From contig OY783198.1 of the NCBI GenBank assembly GCA_963678675.1, positions 17,215,684-17,279,683 of the forward strand: a DNA stretch of 64,000 bases. The letters run 5' to 3'. The notes beneath the pieces are model-generated. The model was not told the DNA's origin and made no database searches. It saw nothing but the letters and a program-made list of their open reading frames with translations. Position 1 is the first letter of the stretch, and the number at the start of each line of letters is the position of its first letter. The DNA comes from Xiphydria camelus (lineage: Eukaryota > Arthropoda > Insecta > Hymenoptera > Xiphydriidae). Below are positions 32,948 through 43,838 of this stretch, piece after piece. A program made the position numbers and the translations under genes.

Positions 32948-33140
32948 AGGCCGACAAATTTCTAACCCAGAAACGAGACCTTGTGTGCCCGAAGGATTTT
33001 GATACGCTGAATCCGAATCTGGCTTCAGATTTAACCCTATACGTCAGGTTTTTGAGATATCCTAACCTAAAAGTGCGAAAAACACGCTTTTCTGCTAAAT
33101 TCGGGGTTATGTATCATCGCGAATTAATTTTTTTTACATT
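32938..33140 (+). repeat. Single arm of the ACACAGGCCGACAAATTT element
   Basis: CACAGGCCGACAAATTTCTA and the following ~200 bases match the arms of the 20438-21260 palindrome. It truncates the integrase fragment upstream. Confidence 0.75.
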
Positions 33141-33220
33141 TCAGGACTCTATACAATGCTGCCGATCTTGATAACTGTTATCAGGGGTAGAGCGCTGCTT
33201 GCGACTGCCTCGATAAAGCT
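33138..33220. repeat. Second copy of the 30622 repeat (possible LTR piece)
   Basis: Matches 30622-30704 with few changes, same orientation. Confidence 0.5.
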
Positions 33221-34460
33221 AAGTTATTTATATGGCCTGGAAGGTCTAGCAGCAGCAATTACCGTTTTTACATCATTTGCTATCTAGAGCTTGAAACGTT
33301 TTGCTCATTTCTCGATAAGAGCAAAATCTCTATCAGAAGATGATACGTCGAAGTTTTCTCAATGTAATCGTAACTGATCGCCTGTTTTCATAATAAATGT
33401 GTTCAACATTTATGCGTTGTTGCACAGCATACGGCGCCATAATGAATTTGCCATGTGTTTCAATACCAACTATAAAAATGCAAATTACCAACGTTCACAC
33501 AACGCAAATGGAGCGTAATTCAAATCCTAAAGTTTAATTTGGATCACCCTATAGGTTGAAAGCTGACCTGTACTAAAGGCTTGTAAAAGATATGATGCCA
33601 TTTGGTTACCACCTCGGCCCGATTGCCCTTCATGTCAGATGCACATTATCCCATCTGACGTATCTTGCACATGTAGATACCTATTCCAAAATTGTAACAT
33701 GTGATAATTGGCGGCTGTAATGCATACTACTATGTGTTAATTTTGGAAGCGACAATATTTTTGTAGATCGATGGTAATGGTACACGTATCGCTACCTGGA
33801 AGTGTACTACTTGCACTGTCTTCTTGGATAACATTAAGCGCTTTATCTGTTTTTCTATGATGCAATTTCAACTCATTTTTAGCTTTTTTTTCGATACAGT
33901 AAAGTCTTTGTCCTTACTTCTTAAAGAAAGTAAATCACAAGTCTCTTGCACGTATCAACTCTAGGTATTCTAAAAGAAAGATTCGGAAAACCCTTCGTAA
34001 AAACTGTCCTATAGAATTTGTATGTTATGGTAGATTCAAGATGTTTTATCTTGATGCCATTAAGAGGTATGAACCGACGTGTCAAATTCTGTCTATCTTG
34101 AGACGGAATAGACGCGTTCACGAAATCGTTTCAACCTGCGTACTGGCACTTACAATTAGATCAATTAGCAGAGATTATTATGCCGGGCATACAGGCATCC
34201 CCATATTTGAACATCGTTTTCAACAACAAGGTTGCAATTAGCACTTAGATCTTATAGTGGGACATTGATCGTGGCATATAGATCATATTGATGAAAAAAA
34301 AACAAAAATTCATATTTTGGCACTTAGATCACTTAGCTCGACTACTCCTCAAATAGTAACTGTACGAAAACACGCTCGTATTCGACTGCAATCTTGTGTC
34401 AAAATTTCAAAGCAATTGGTAAACAACTTTTAAAGATCTTACTTCGTGAACAAACGAACT
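33221..34460. other. No gene recognised
   Basis: AT-rich sequence with short random frames. A fragment at 34380-34460 resembles 29840-29925. Confidence 0.4.
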
Positions 34461-34585
34461 TTATATAGATAAGAATGGATCTAAATTCTCACAAACACCA
34501 CCTGATGTTCATTATCCCGATAGACTCTGCATGTAGGAATATGTGTAAAACATGAGAGTTTTACCAACTGGGACAGGATCCTTAA

Positions 34586-35760
34586 CCCTTTCGCTAATAC
34601 GGGCAACTATAGTTGCCTCTATAAGATTCCACTGAGGTACTACGGGCGATCTCCATAAGATGCCGCGCGTATTGTACAGGGTCCGGCAGGGAGGTATGGT
34701 GTTTTTGAAAAGAATGACACACGCTTGTTTTCGAATGAATTTTAACTCGTAGTGGTCACACCTCCTAAAAATAACATAGTGATCACACTGGGTCCAATGG
34801 ACCCCGCGCAGAAAAACAGTTGCCATTTGCGTTTTTTTTAAATGTATCGACTCAAACCTTGAACTGGAATTCAGTTTAAGACTTCCTCTTTATAATCAAA
34901 TAATTCTGTTCTCCTTTTTTAAATTGGTTTATATTGAAAAAATGCGAGAAAAAAATTTGTCGACAAATTTGACATTTTTCACAAAAGTATTCATCAAAAT
35001 TTCAATTTTTGAGATAGTAAAAAAAAACTTCCTGCGTTTTACTCTCAAAATAGTACTTATACTTTTAAGAAAAAAAACAGTATTATAACGAGCTTTGTGA
35101 AAAAAGTATATTTATTTTACAGTTTGAAGATATAAATTTTCATGAAACTCGTAAAATCAAATAGGTCGGTTTTGAACGTGTAAAATAAAGTGAACAACTG
35201 TTTTTATGAAAAAAAATGTATATTTTGTTAATAATTACATTAAGTAAAGTAAAACAAATTTATAGAAACTGAAAAACAACTCATGCCAAGCGCACTCAGC
35301 GCATACATTCGTCCGATTTTGGTAAAAAAGAAAAAAATGACAGTATGTGCACTAATACTTACGTCTGTCTAATAACTTATGTTGTCAATCTCACTTTAAT
35401 GAAAAAAAAAAAAAATAGTTTTGAGCACACGTTTTGTTCCGATTTTGCCACACTATGGTCACACTGAGTCTAGTTGACCCCCAGCAAAAAACACGTCCGT
35501 ACAAATTGATGTCTACCGACGCACTGATATCACGCAGGCTTTCGAAAACCACTGGAAGTTATAGTAGTACCTTCAAACAACAACAGATAGTGCCACAGAT
35601 TCTATTTTGAACCATATCTTGAAGGCTACATAAACTCAAAAATCGCCTTGGGTCATCTGGACCCAGTGTGACCACTACGGGTTAAAATCTATTGTTTTTA
35701 GACATCAGTCGCATATTGTGAAAAATAACTGCGGCATAGAGACCGCCCGTAGCGAAAGGG
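34586..35760. mobile_element. piggyBac-like non-autonomous element CCCTTTCGCTA
   Basis: Left TTAA (34582-34585) then CCCTTTCGCTAATACGGGC; right GCCCGTAGCGAAAGGG followed by TAAT, one T short of TTAA. The uninterrupted paralogous copy near 35965 supports the insertion site. It carries a second TTAA element and no gene. Confidence 0.7.
34746..35681. mobile_element. Nested TTAA element with GTAGTGGTCACAC ends
   Basis: TTAA at 34742-34745 and 35682-35685. Ends CTCGTAGTGGTCACAC and GTGTGACCACTACGGG are inverted with one mismatch; subterminal CACTGGGTCCA-type motifs occur on both sides. AT-rich core, no coding frame. piggyBac-type by duplication and by the CCC end on the right. Confidence 0.78.
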
Positions 35761-36442
35761 TAATGGTTAAAATAGCCGCGGCTACGTGATACATACAAAG
35801 TACCCTTCTTCAGATTCTCTTGACGCCACAGTGAGACCTTTTTTATTTGGAAATGAGAATGAATCTATATTCTCACTAACACCACCTGATGTTTATTATC
35901 CCGATAGTCTCTGCATGTAGAAGTATGTGTAAGACATGACAGTTTTACCAACTAAGACAGAATCCTTAATAGTTAAGATAGCCGCAGCTACGTGATACCT
36001 TCAAAGTACCCTTTTTCAGATTCTTCTTGACGCTACTACCTCGGACATACACCCTAATAAAATTAAGTCAGGCAAATATTCACAAGGGAATAAGTTCCTC
36101 GAATTGGAGCAAAATGTAGTGCAATAAAGAGGCAAGATCAACTGTAAATCAAATCCTGTCCTGAATTTTTTTATACGAACTTAAGGGGTAAGGCCACCAT
36201 GAAACTTTTAAAAAATCGAATTTTTCTTATTAGCTGACTGAGGCTGCAAAAACAGCTCGAATTGCCTCAAAATCGGCCAGAAAAGAAGAAAAAGAACTCA
36301 ACGTTAACATAGAAGGCCAACTATTGGGACCGTGCAACTGCTTGGAGGGGAGGCGGCGAACGATCGTGCGCAACCAGTGGTGAAAAGGCTTGAAGTTTGG
36401 TCGCGTCTCTCCATATAATATCAATTGTCTAACTGTTTAAAC

Positions 36443-37592
36443 ATGAGAGCACGCAAATGCTATGTTATTAGTTGTCAAAATACATTAAAAAAAACAAGCA
36501 TCAATTGTTTCCCAAGATATCAGCATAACGTCGTTGAAGATGCAATAACTTGTAACCCACAGAGTTGTTTTTACAGGGGAACAAAAAAAAACTATCTGTA
36601 TTCAAAACGAAGATGTTCCTTTTGCTAAAAAAAGTATTGACTATTACGGCACAGTACATTATTTATATATTTTGTATATATTATTTACATAAACCATCAA
36701 TACCTCTTAACCCCCATAACAGTGAAATAAATTCGTGGCTTAGGTGGTATTGCATTTATGTGTGTGGGATACGAGGCTTATTATTTTTTAAATACCGAAT
36801 TTATTATAAAACTGTAGCTTACGAGATTTTTCATATACGTAAACAAATATACCGCAAGTCTTATGACGTCCAAATCTCGTCTTGGCAAAAACTGTGGGTT
36901 ACGAGCTATATCATCTTCAACGACGATAAGTTGATTCAAAGAGAAAAGTGGATTGCTATCGTGAGAAAGCAAAAGTAAGTATCATAACCTCAATTGTTCA
37001 TTCGAAAAATATATACACGATAAATAATTTTAAATAATTATTAAGTTTTATTAAAATATAGAGTAACAGTTCATGTTTTACTTAGTGGATATGAATCCAG
37101 TTGGAGTCCCAAACCAACAGATTTAATCTGCAGTTCTCATTTTATTGGAGATAAAAAGGGAGAAAAACTGAGTCATAATTATATACCTACGAAGTTTTCT
37201 TCAACTAATCTTGGACAAAACTTGAATAAAACTGCAGCTCTAAAAAGGTAATTATTCCATTATTATTATTAAACCCAAACTAATAGAGTTAAATGTAACA
37301 ATTGACAAATAATTTCAGGCACCAGCGTTTCCTAAAACGTAGGCTACCAAAAGGATTATCAGTGGTGACTCCACGTATTATCAACTCAAAAAGTGCTGTA
37401 AATACAGAACTTACAATGAATTCAAGTTCAAAAAGAGAAGAACATTCAGTGAATGAAAATGATAGTGAAATAGCGCTGGATGAGTTGATGTTTGATTCGT
37501 GTAGTAAATGTGATCTAGCGTGTCAAGCTGATATTTTTGTTTCTTACGATAGTGTCGAAAAATGTTTCTGTTGTAATAGATTAAGCTTTTGA
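36443..37592 (+). pseudogene. Three-exon THAP-domain gene with a 397-bp insert
   Basis: Exon 1 (36443-36974) begins MRARKCYVISCQNTLKKTSI then NCFPRYQH, is interrupted at 36529-36925, then gives KLIQREKWIAIVRKQK. Donor GTAAGT; exon 2 (37062-37247) gives VTVHVLLSGYESSWSPKPTD, LICSSHFIGD and NYIPTKF; donor GTAATT; exon 3 (37319-37592) gives HQRFLKRRLPKGLSVV and ends CNRLSF-stop with a Cys-rich tail. The C-x4-C, FP, W, C-x2-H-F and P-KF landmarks make a complete THAP zinc finger (about residues 1-85). All joins keep phase (2, 2), giving 196 aa if the insert is discounted. THAP fingers bind transposon ends or regulatory DNA. The gene is intact except for the insert. Confidence 0.75.
36529..36925. 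repeat. 397-bp inverted-repeat element in THAP exon 1, ATAA duplication
   Basis: Ends CGTCGTTGAAGATG and CATCTTCAACGACG with further pairing (TTGTAACCCACAG / CTGTGGGTTAC), flanked by ATAA (36525-36528 and 36926-36929). Discounting the insert and one ATAA restores a continuous THAP reading. Family unknown. Confidence 0.8.
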
Positions 37593-37920
37593 TCTAACAC
37601 CTGTGAAGCTGACACTCAAACAGAAATAAATGTGCCAACTGGTAGAATAAAAGGATTTTTATGTTGCTATCGTATTTGGTACTGTACAAAACAGCCACTA
37701 GGTTCGCCGACTACTGATACCAGATGTCACTGAACGGATCTTGCACATAGCGAATACGGTGCAGACATTGCAGACTAAAGGTAAACTATAATTTTCAAAC
37801 GTAAAATGTTACTTAAAACTTTATACTTCATAAGAAAATTCGACAGCTTTTACTCTATTCCTAAAAAAAATTCCCAAAATTGTCCTTTTTTTTGACGCGT
37901 ATGGTGGCCTTACCTCTTAA

Positions 37921-38574
37921 AGTCTCATTATCCCAGTTTCCAGATTAAAATTCTTATTGTTACAGCTTACAGACCTTTATAACTCAAAGGTCGCTAATAA
38001 GTAGTCGATATCCAAATGCAAAGGATCTTATCTGGAACCGCTGAAAGACATTAAAACGAAATGTATACAGGTTTAGGATCATCCATAAAGGACTTCTATA
38101 TTTAAAGGGAAAGGAGAGGGGTTCGTAAAACATGACGAACTAAGACGATGGGGATGAAGGAAAGAAGGAGAGGGGGAAGGGTCGCAGGATTGTGACGTCC
38201 GTTGTTATAGCCCAATAAAAAGACCCATTGACACCAGAAAGTAAGATGAATTTTCTTCTTCCTGGTACTTTATGTTACGGAAGTTAAAAATTACTTGACA
38301 TTATAAGTTTCGTTTTATCCTTTTTTATTCAATGCTGTATGTAAGTTATGGTTGTGTTGAAATGATACGAGTGATGCTGTTCAATCTTTGAAATCAGTGT
38401 ACGTGATTATTTATTTAACAACTTTCTCAAAATTCGTTAAAGGTACTTCCCAAACGAGCATCCGTTTGATAAAGTCCAATTTATATCCGCTGTAGAGAGA
38501 AAAAGGAGTTAAGAGAAATAACGAAAGATAGCTTACGTCCAATAAAGAAACATTTCTTCCCGTACTATGTTAGG
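37921..38574. other. No gene recognised
   Basis: Moderately purine-rich stretch (38100-38190) and AT-rich DNA; nothing supported. Confidence 0.4.
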
Positions 38575-38576
38575 TT

Positions 38577-39273
38577 TGTTCCTGCAGAGAATCCCTGACA
38601 AATTCCCGACAGTCTGTGACTTGTATTTTGTGCGCATGTGCGAAATTAGACTAGTCAGTAACTGCGTCGAATTTCTGATGGAACACCGTACGCGCTGTAC
38701 TCTAGTAAGAGAGCAAACCCAACCTTTTTAATTTTCTACTAAGGTTATTGTTAATTTATTTTGTACACTGTATTAATTTACAGTGTCATCATTAGATGAT
38801 GATTCAAAAACTGGTATACATCAATCAACTCCATTTCAAAATTAATAACAATTTACCACAACGATCAGGTTGTGACTATGTCATGAAAGAATAAAGACAT
38901 AAACAAAAAGTTAGATTATACTGAAAATAAACAACTTATTCCGCGCTGAAACTGCCAGATAAGCTATGCCTGTATTTATACCAAAGTTTATCCTATTCCA
39001 GCCTTATACCATACTTGTAAAACGCTTGCGTGCTGTATACTGTGTTTGTAAAGCCCGCCCTAATTCATCGAAACAGCTAGTACGCCTGCGTCGGACTAGG
39101 AGTTTCGGGAGAATCCGCAAACTTTTCTGACTGTCAGCAAACTTGGCTGACTCATGCTGGAACAGCGGATTTGGAATCAGTAACTGTCTCGTATTTCTTG
39201 CTGGAACGCATAAAATCGTAATGCGCATGCTCCTGACAGATATTGACAATCTCTGGCTCTTGCAGGAACAAAA
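38577..39273. mobile_element. Element with TTTGTTCCTGCA ends holding a Harbinger end
   Basis: Left TTTGTTCCTGCAGAGA and right TCTTGCAGGAACAAAAT are inverted. A Harbinger fragment (38750-39062) sits in the middle. Target duplication unclear, no gene of its own seen. Confidence 0.45.
38750..39062 (-). pseudogene. Harbinger 5' end with transposase start (third copy)
   Basis: Minus-strand copy of the 15364-15730 region: terminal GGGCGGGCTTTACAAAC at 39046-39062 next to TAA, then the leader and MELIDVCIPVFE-like start (ATG at 38831-38829). The copy ends near 38750, so only the transposase beginning remains. Confidence 0.65.
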
Positions 39274-40349
39274 TTATTGTAGGAAAGAATATCTACTTGT
39301 GATTAATTGATAGTCTGCAGCGACTTCCAAAACGAATATTGCTATGGCCAGTTTTTTCATTTCGTGCTTTCGTGAGTACTTACAGCAGATAGTACTCAAT
39401 TGCGAACTCAATTGATATTTATTATTATGATTTTTAACGCTTATTTATGGTACAATTATTGAATAACGAAATTCGCTCAGATGAAGTTAAAATTGATATC
39501 GTAACTGAAAGATTCTCAGTATAACTACGGATTTCCGCATTACCCTTTGGGCTGTTTCGAATAACGGAAACGATAACTCCTAATAATTTAATACCTGTGA
39601 AATAAACTTTTTCTTATTTCGAACGCATTTTCGAATTTCTTTTTGCCATGAATCGATACGAGAAATTCTATTTCATATTGAAAGACAATGTAATAGCGTT
39701 GAGAGATCTCGAAATGAAGTTGAAGAATACATCTGAATTCCGTATAAATAATTTATTTTCTGCTTTGGTTCAGTGAATGAGAGTAAATGAACTTCATATG
39801 AATATGAGTTTTATACTCGAGAGTGCATATATGCACTTATAAGTTCCGTATCTGTCACAAAAACACATGAAAAAAAAAAAGAAAATTATGAAATCAGAGA
39901 ACCATTCCTTTCAATGGTATCTATGAAATAATTTCTTTAGCTCAAAAAATACGTAATTGATTCAAAAAGAGTGTTTCATCTGAAACAATCGATTTATTAT
40001 TTCAATATAACATTTGTTGAACTTAATAAATATTCTTCGGAACTGTTTCATTGATATTATTGAAAGAAACTGTTTCGGCAAACACGTGCTGCAGATACGC
40101 TCGAGGTTCCACACCTCTCCGGCATGGTGACGCATTTTTAATGGAAGGAAAATTACCAGACGGATCGTTTCGGGCCGCATTTTGCAATACGCGCTTTTAT
40201 TTTCCGTCCTCCGCAGTTTACCGATGAGTTAGACGGAAGTGCCGTTATTCCTCGAATACTGAGTCAGTTTTGAAAAGGGAGGAATGACGAATTCCGATAG
40301 ATAACCGATCAGGAAAAACCTGACCCCCGGCTTCATCAGGTGCAGTCGT
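39274..40349. other. No gene recognised
   Basis: AT-rich; short minus frames at 39962-40180 and 40245-40436 have no motif. Confidence 0.4.
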
Positions 40350-40716
40350 TATGATATTTGTTGAGCCAAAATTCCTAGAAGACTGCTGCGTCACTTTCTT
40401 GGAATTATCCCAATTCAGCACCCGAGTTAGAGACATTGGCGGCGCAGCATTTACCGTAACAGATTGCAGTTAGTATTATTTGCATAACGTGCTTTGCAGC
40501 CGATTTATACGCAGCGTGTTTCTTTGTGAGTGTATCGTCCTGTGAATTTTCAGTTTAATTTCTTATTAAAAGAAGGCAGTCGAGGCGAAAAAGAAAAGAA
40601 AGAAATTTAATTCCCGAAAATTTGAAGGTACGCCACTGTTTGCAAAACGTCAGATCATTGCGTTCCGAGAATACCGCCTTATCTTTTCTGGGAATTTTGG
40701 CTCAACAAATATCGTA
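40350..40716. repeat. Inverted repeat TGATATTTGTTGAGCCAAAATTC
   Basis: GATATTTGTTGAGCCAAAATTCC (40352-40374) is mirrored by GGAATTTTGGCTCAACAAATATC (40691-40713). May be a small element's ends; nothing recognised between. Confidence 0.5.
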
Positions 40717-40819
40717 CCGATTATAAAGAAGGTCGATCCATCATTCGATGTAGCCTGAACTCCTCTTTATGGTCAGGGATGAGCAATCGATACCCTAAAG
40801 CTTGCCACTCACTTGCCCG

Positions 40820-41095
40820 GCACGGCACGGCACGGCACGGCCCGGTGACGCCCTGCGGCAACCGACAGATTCGGACCTAAATGTCCATACATTTTACGAC
40901 CGTGTGGGTAGCAAGCTTTATCCGTTAAGTACGGACCTCGAGAAATACCCAGCATCATCCCTCTTGTTCCAACGTCATTCTTCTCCCAGCCAATCAGAGC
41001 ACATAGCATCAGCCCACGCTACCCCCACCGTCTTGCAATCACTGTAAGATGTAAGTTATATAAGTCGGAACCAAATGTGCGGTGGGCAGTGTATA
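40820..41095 (+). promoter_or_regulatory. Promoter-like region: GGCAC repeats, CCAAT, TATA, initiator
   Basis: A (CGGCA)n run at 40820-40842 is followed by CCAATCAG near 40990, TTATATAAG near 41054 and GGGCAGTGT near 41085, about 33 bases after the TATA box, a classical pol II spacing. No open reading frame follows directly, so this may instead belong to an LTR or a decayed gene's promoter. Confidence 0.35.
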
Positions 41096-41099
41096 TCAA

Positions 41100-41685
41100 G
41101 TACATTGAGTGTGCAAGTACTTTAATTTGCAATCGGATCAGTTCCCCCTTGACCTCAGTCTCACCCACAATCACGACAGATTCACCGTATTAAGTAAATG
41201 CCGTCAAATAGTCGTGCAACACATTTCATAAAAAATAACCTCGCATTGTGACTAATTGTGAACCACGAGTTAGAGCCTTAAAACTTCTGTATCTCTTTAC
41301 TCAAATATAGTGTCAGTAATATAATCTGTGCATCCCGCTATTGTTATCATTTCATACATACAAAATAGAAATAATTCTTTAAAATGCGATGATTTTTTTC
41401 TCTGCAACAATTTTACGAGTATCGCCGTACATACTGTATCTCGAGATAAGAAAATTTGCAAACTTTCAAAAATAAAGCTCCTGTGTGAAAATGTATAGCT
41501 ACATGAGATTATTAGTGCTTCAAGAATCCTTATAAGAAAAAATAAATTTTCAGATACGATTTTTTAATAAAAATTTTTAATTGATCGGCTCATTTTGAAA
41601 CCTATTAGACTTTAATTTAGTTTCAGTAAATTTGCAGCTTGATAAGGATATAAATTCGATTTCTTGATGAAAAAACTTTCCTCAA
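41100..41685. other. AT-rich, nothing recognised
   Basis: Downstream of the promoter-like region; no coding frame or repeat seen. Confidence 0.35.
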
Positions 41686-41689
41686 TTAT

Positions 41690-41773
41690 ATATCTGTACC
41701 CCAGGATAAAAGTGTATTAAGTCCAATTTGTAAAAATTGGACTTAATACACTTTTATCCTGGGGTACAGATAT
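41690..41773. repeat. Perfect ~40-bp hairpin
   Basis: TATCTGTACCCCAGGATAAA with AGTGTATTAAGTCCAATTT is followed, after a 4-base loop, by the exact reverse complement. Perfect pairing over about 40 bp with a tiny loop is unusual. Confidence 0.95.
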
Positions 41774-41774
41774 A

Positions 41775-42660
41775 CTCATTTGTACACATCAAAGGTCTAA
41801 TCAGCATAACCAAGCTATTCTCTACTTTAATAAATAAGCTTCTAAGGCGAACTTTGCTGAAGTTATCATTACTTTTGTTCCGATCATAACAATATTTGCT
41901 TTGGCAATATTTATTATTGCACAACTGTAACAAAAACGTCACCAAATCTCCATTGCAATGTAATGGGAATGCTTACTTGTGAAAATTTGGTGGTCCCATT
42001 TAGCCTGATATATAGGTTCGAATTTTAGAGAAGTTTTCATGATCACTAGCGTTGAACCAATCAGAATAATAATCGGAGGACCAACGGATCTGGCGCCCTC
42101 TGGATCAGCTTGTTAAATAAGCATCCCCATTTTAAAGGTATAGGTACTTTTTTCCATGTAATTAGATCAGTTCGCTGCTTTGAACCGTTTAGCATCTTGA
42201 GCCTTTTACAAATATCTTTCAACTTCACTTCCTCCATAGGCGATCGGCTTTAAAGTTGACACTCGCACAGTCTACCACACTTCGATCCACGCAACGCGAG
42301 GCAGGTCAGACCCGATTCCTTCTCGCGTCCTCTCCGCGTGTCACGACATTAACTATCGTGTTATTTACGCTAAATTTAGCCGAGGCCCGAACGTCTTAAC
42401 CCCTGAAACTCTAACGTAACCAAGCAGGGTATAGAGAGGAAGAGGGAGCGAGGCTACGTCATTATATTACGAGAGCGCTCGCGCATTCGGCGTATAACGT
42501 TCCACGAAGCTATCATCCAAAGTGAAGGTCACTTCGAAATTTCGGACAAAAGAAATTTTCGAATACTCCTAAAGGAACAAAAGATGAAAGAGGATATCCA
42601 ACGGTTATTTTACTTCAAAGAATATTTGCCAATGAAATTTGCCCCCATAGAAATCACATG
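41775..42660. other. No secure feature
   Basis: AT-rich to 42230, then a GC-richer patch (42240-42480) with no reading frame. The reading HFEISDKRNFRILLKEQ near 42530-42610 precedes the transposase-like pseudogene and could belong to it. Confidence 0.3.
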
Positions 42661-42689
42661 GCACTCTAGGATCATAATTGTTCTTTTAA

Positions 42690-43438
42690 CACGTTGACTG
42701 GCAGCCTACGAAGTATCTCGTAAGTTGCTACTTGTGTTCTAGAATACTTGGAACAATATTGCAAAAATGTTGATGGTCCAATAATACTACACAGTGACGG
42801 TTGTACGTATCAAAACAGAAACGCAATTTTGTCCAACGCTCTTTTGGCTTATGCCATTGACAACAAGGTAGAAATTATTCAAAAATGTCTGGTAGTTGGT
42901 CACACACAAATGGAATATGATAGCGTCCACTCGCGAATAGAAAACGAATTGAAGGGACGTGATGTATACATTCCTCAATATTAGGTACGTCCGACTTACG
43001 AAAAATGCTCGAAAACACCCCTTTCCTTACGTGATCAGGAAAATGATTTTCTGTGACTTTAAAGACTATACAATTAAAAAATATCAGCGGTATTCCTCAA
43101 TAAGACCTGGTAAGGTAAGAATTTGTTACATTCTTTACTCTATAAATTGCATTGCAGTTACTATTACTTTGTTTCAGGTCACCAGCGACCCAATGGTAAC
43201 CGAATTACGTGCTTTGCGATACTTACCTTCAGGTGAAATTGAGTACAAAATCAATTTTGATCATGAATGGGCAAAATTACCTCAAAGAAATAAGCCAGTA
43301 GTGAATAAAGCAATCTGGCCACCAATGTATCAAGAAGCAAGAAAAATTAAAAAGGAGAAATGGGCACATCTACAGGAGCTAAAGAAGGTTATTCCCGAAG
43401 AATACCATCATTTTTATGATAATTTAAAGTACTGTTAA
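42690..43438 (+). pseudogene. Transposase-like protein with SDGCTYQNRN motif, three exon pieces
   Basis: An upstream exon ends AAYEVS at 42719 with donor GTAAGT; the frame resumes after TTCTAG at 42743 as QYLEQYCKNVDGPIILHSDG, CTYQNRNAILSNALL, LVVGHTQMEYDSVHSRIENE. A frameshift near 42983 moves to YVRLTKNARKHPFPYV then SIRPGK; an intron (43116-43178, GTAAGA...TTTCAG) leads to VTSDPMVTELRALRYLPSGE and EYHHFYDNLKYC-stop. The SDG...QN and GHTQME-DSVHS blocks recur in an insect repeat-associated protein family I recall as transposase-like but cannot name. The likely catalytic Asp is in SDG. Confidence 0.6.
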
Positions 43439-43505
43439 GTTCTATAATACTAAACCTCCTTATGAAAGTTATTATTTTAATTTTTAATTATCACGTTTAA
43501 AATTA

Positions 43506-43538
43506 AAAAGACATAGTATGCCTTACTATGTCTTTTTG
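43506..43538. terminator. Hairpin AAAAAGACATAGTA...TACTATGTCTTTTT
   Basis: A perfect 14-bp stem with a short loop ending in T5, 65 bases after the pseudogene stop. Half of it (AAAAAGACATAGTAT) recurs at 43571-43585. More likely a repeat end than a functional terminator. Confidence 0.35.
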
Positions 43539-43584
43539 TATGTATGTATGTATGTAGTAGTAAGTAAGTAAAAAGACATAGTAT

Positions 43585-43834
43585 TGTGACGACCCGTCAC
43601 GCTACGGCGGCCTGCCGGCAGATGGCGCCGACCCTCGACTCGCGGCTCCAGCCCATGGCTCTCGGCTTCTCGTTAGTGGTTCAACAACGGGCAAGTTACT
43701 ATATAAGACCGTAACTGCCCATCTCTCACGGAGCGTCTAAGGCAGAAGTCAGCCTAGCCTTACTGACGAGTCCACGGCCGACTCCGGGATGAAACACTCC
43801 GCTGATTAACTGGCGACTACATCTTTTCGCCACA
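43585..43834 (+). repeat. Solo LTR, Ty3/gypsy type, with 4-bp duplication
   Basis: A 250-bp unit starts TGTGACGACCCG and ends CGCCACA, flanked by GTAT on both sides (43581-43584, 43835-43838). It is GC-rich relative to its surroundings and holds a TATA box (CTATATAAGA, 43700-43709). TG...CA ends, size and duplication fit a solo LTR left by recombination between two LTRs; no internal sequence remains. Confidence 0.75.
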
Positions 43835-43838
43835 GTAT

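Larger units (their letters stand above)
34462..36042. repeat. Tandem ~190-bp duplication, one copy carrying nested inserts
   Basis: ACACCACCTGATGTTCATTATCCCG...CCAACTGGGACAGGATCCTTAA (34494-34585) continues after the insert as GGTTAAAATAGCCGCGGCTACGTGATAC (35764-35840). The second copy at 35862-36042 is uninterrupted (AGAATCCTTAATAGTTAAGATAGCCG) and shows the pre-insertion state. Confidence 0.75.
36185..37916 (+). mobile_element. TTAA-flanked element carrying a THAP gene
   Basis: TTAA at 36181-36184 and 37917-37920 flank inverted ends GGGGTAAGGCCACCAT / ATGGTGGCCTTACCTC. Inside is a three-exon THAP-domain gene disrupted by one small insertion. No DDE catalytic domain follows; sequence after 37592 looks like decayed coding or untranslated sequence. 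Confidence 0.78.

Noticed and set aside
43506..43538. Bacterial-style terminator
   Set aside because: Eukaryotic context, and half of the stem recurs nearby, so it is more likely a repeat end.
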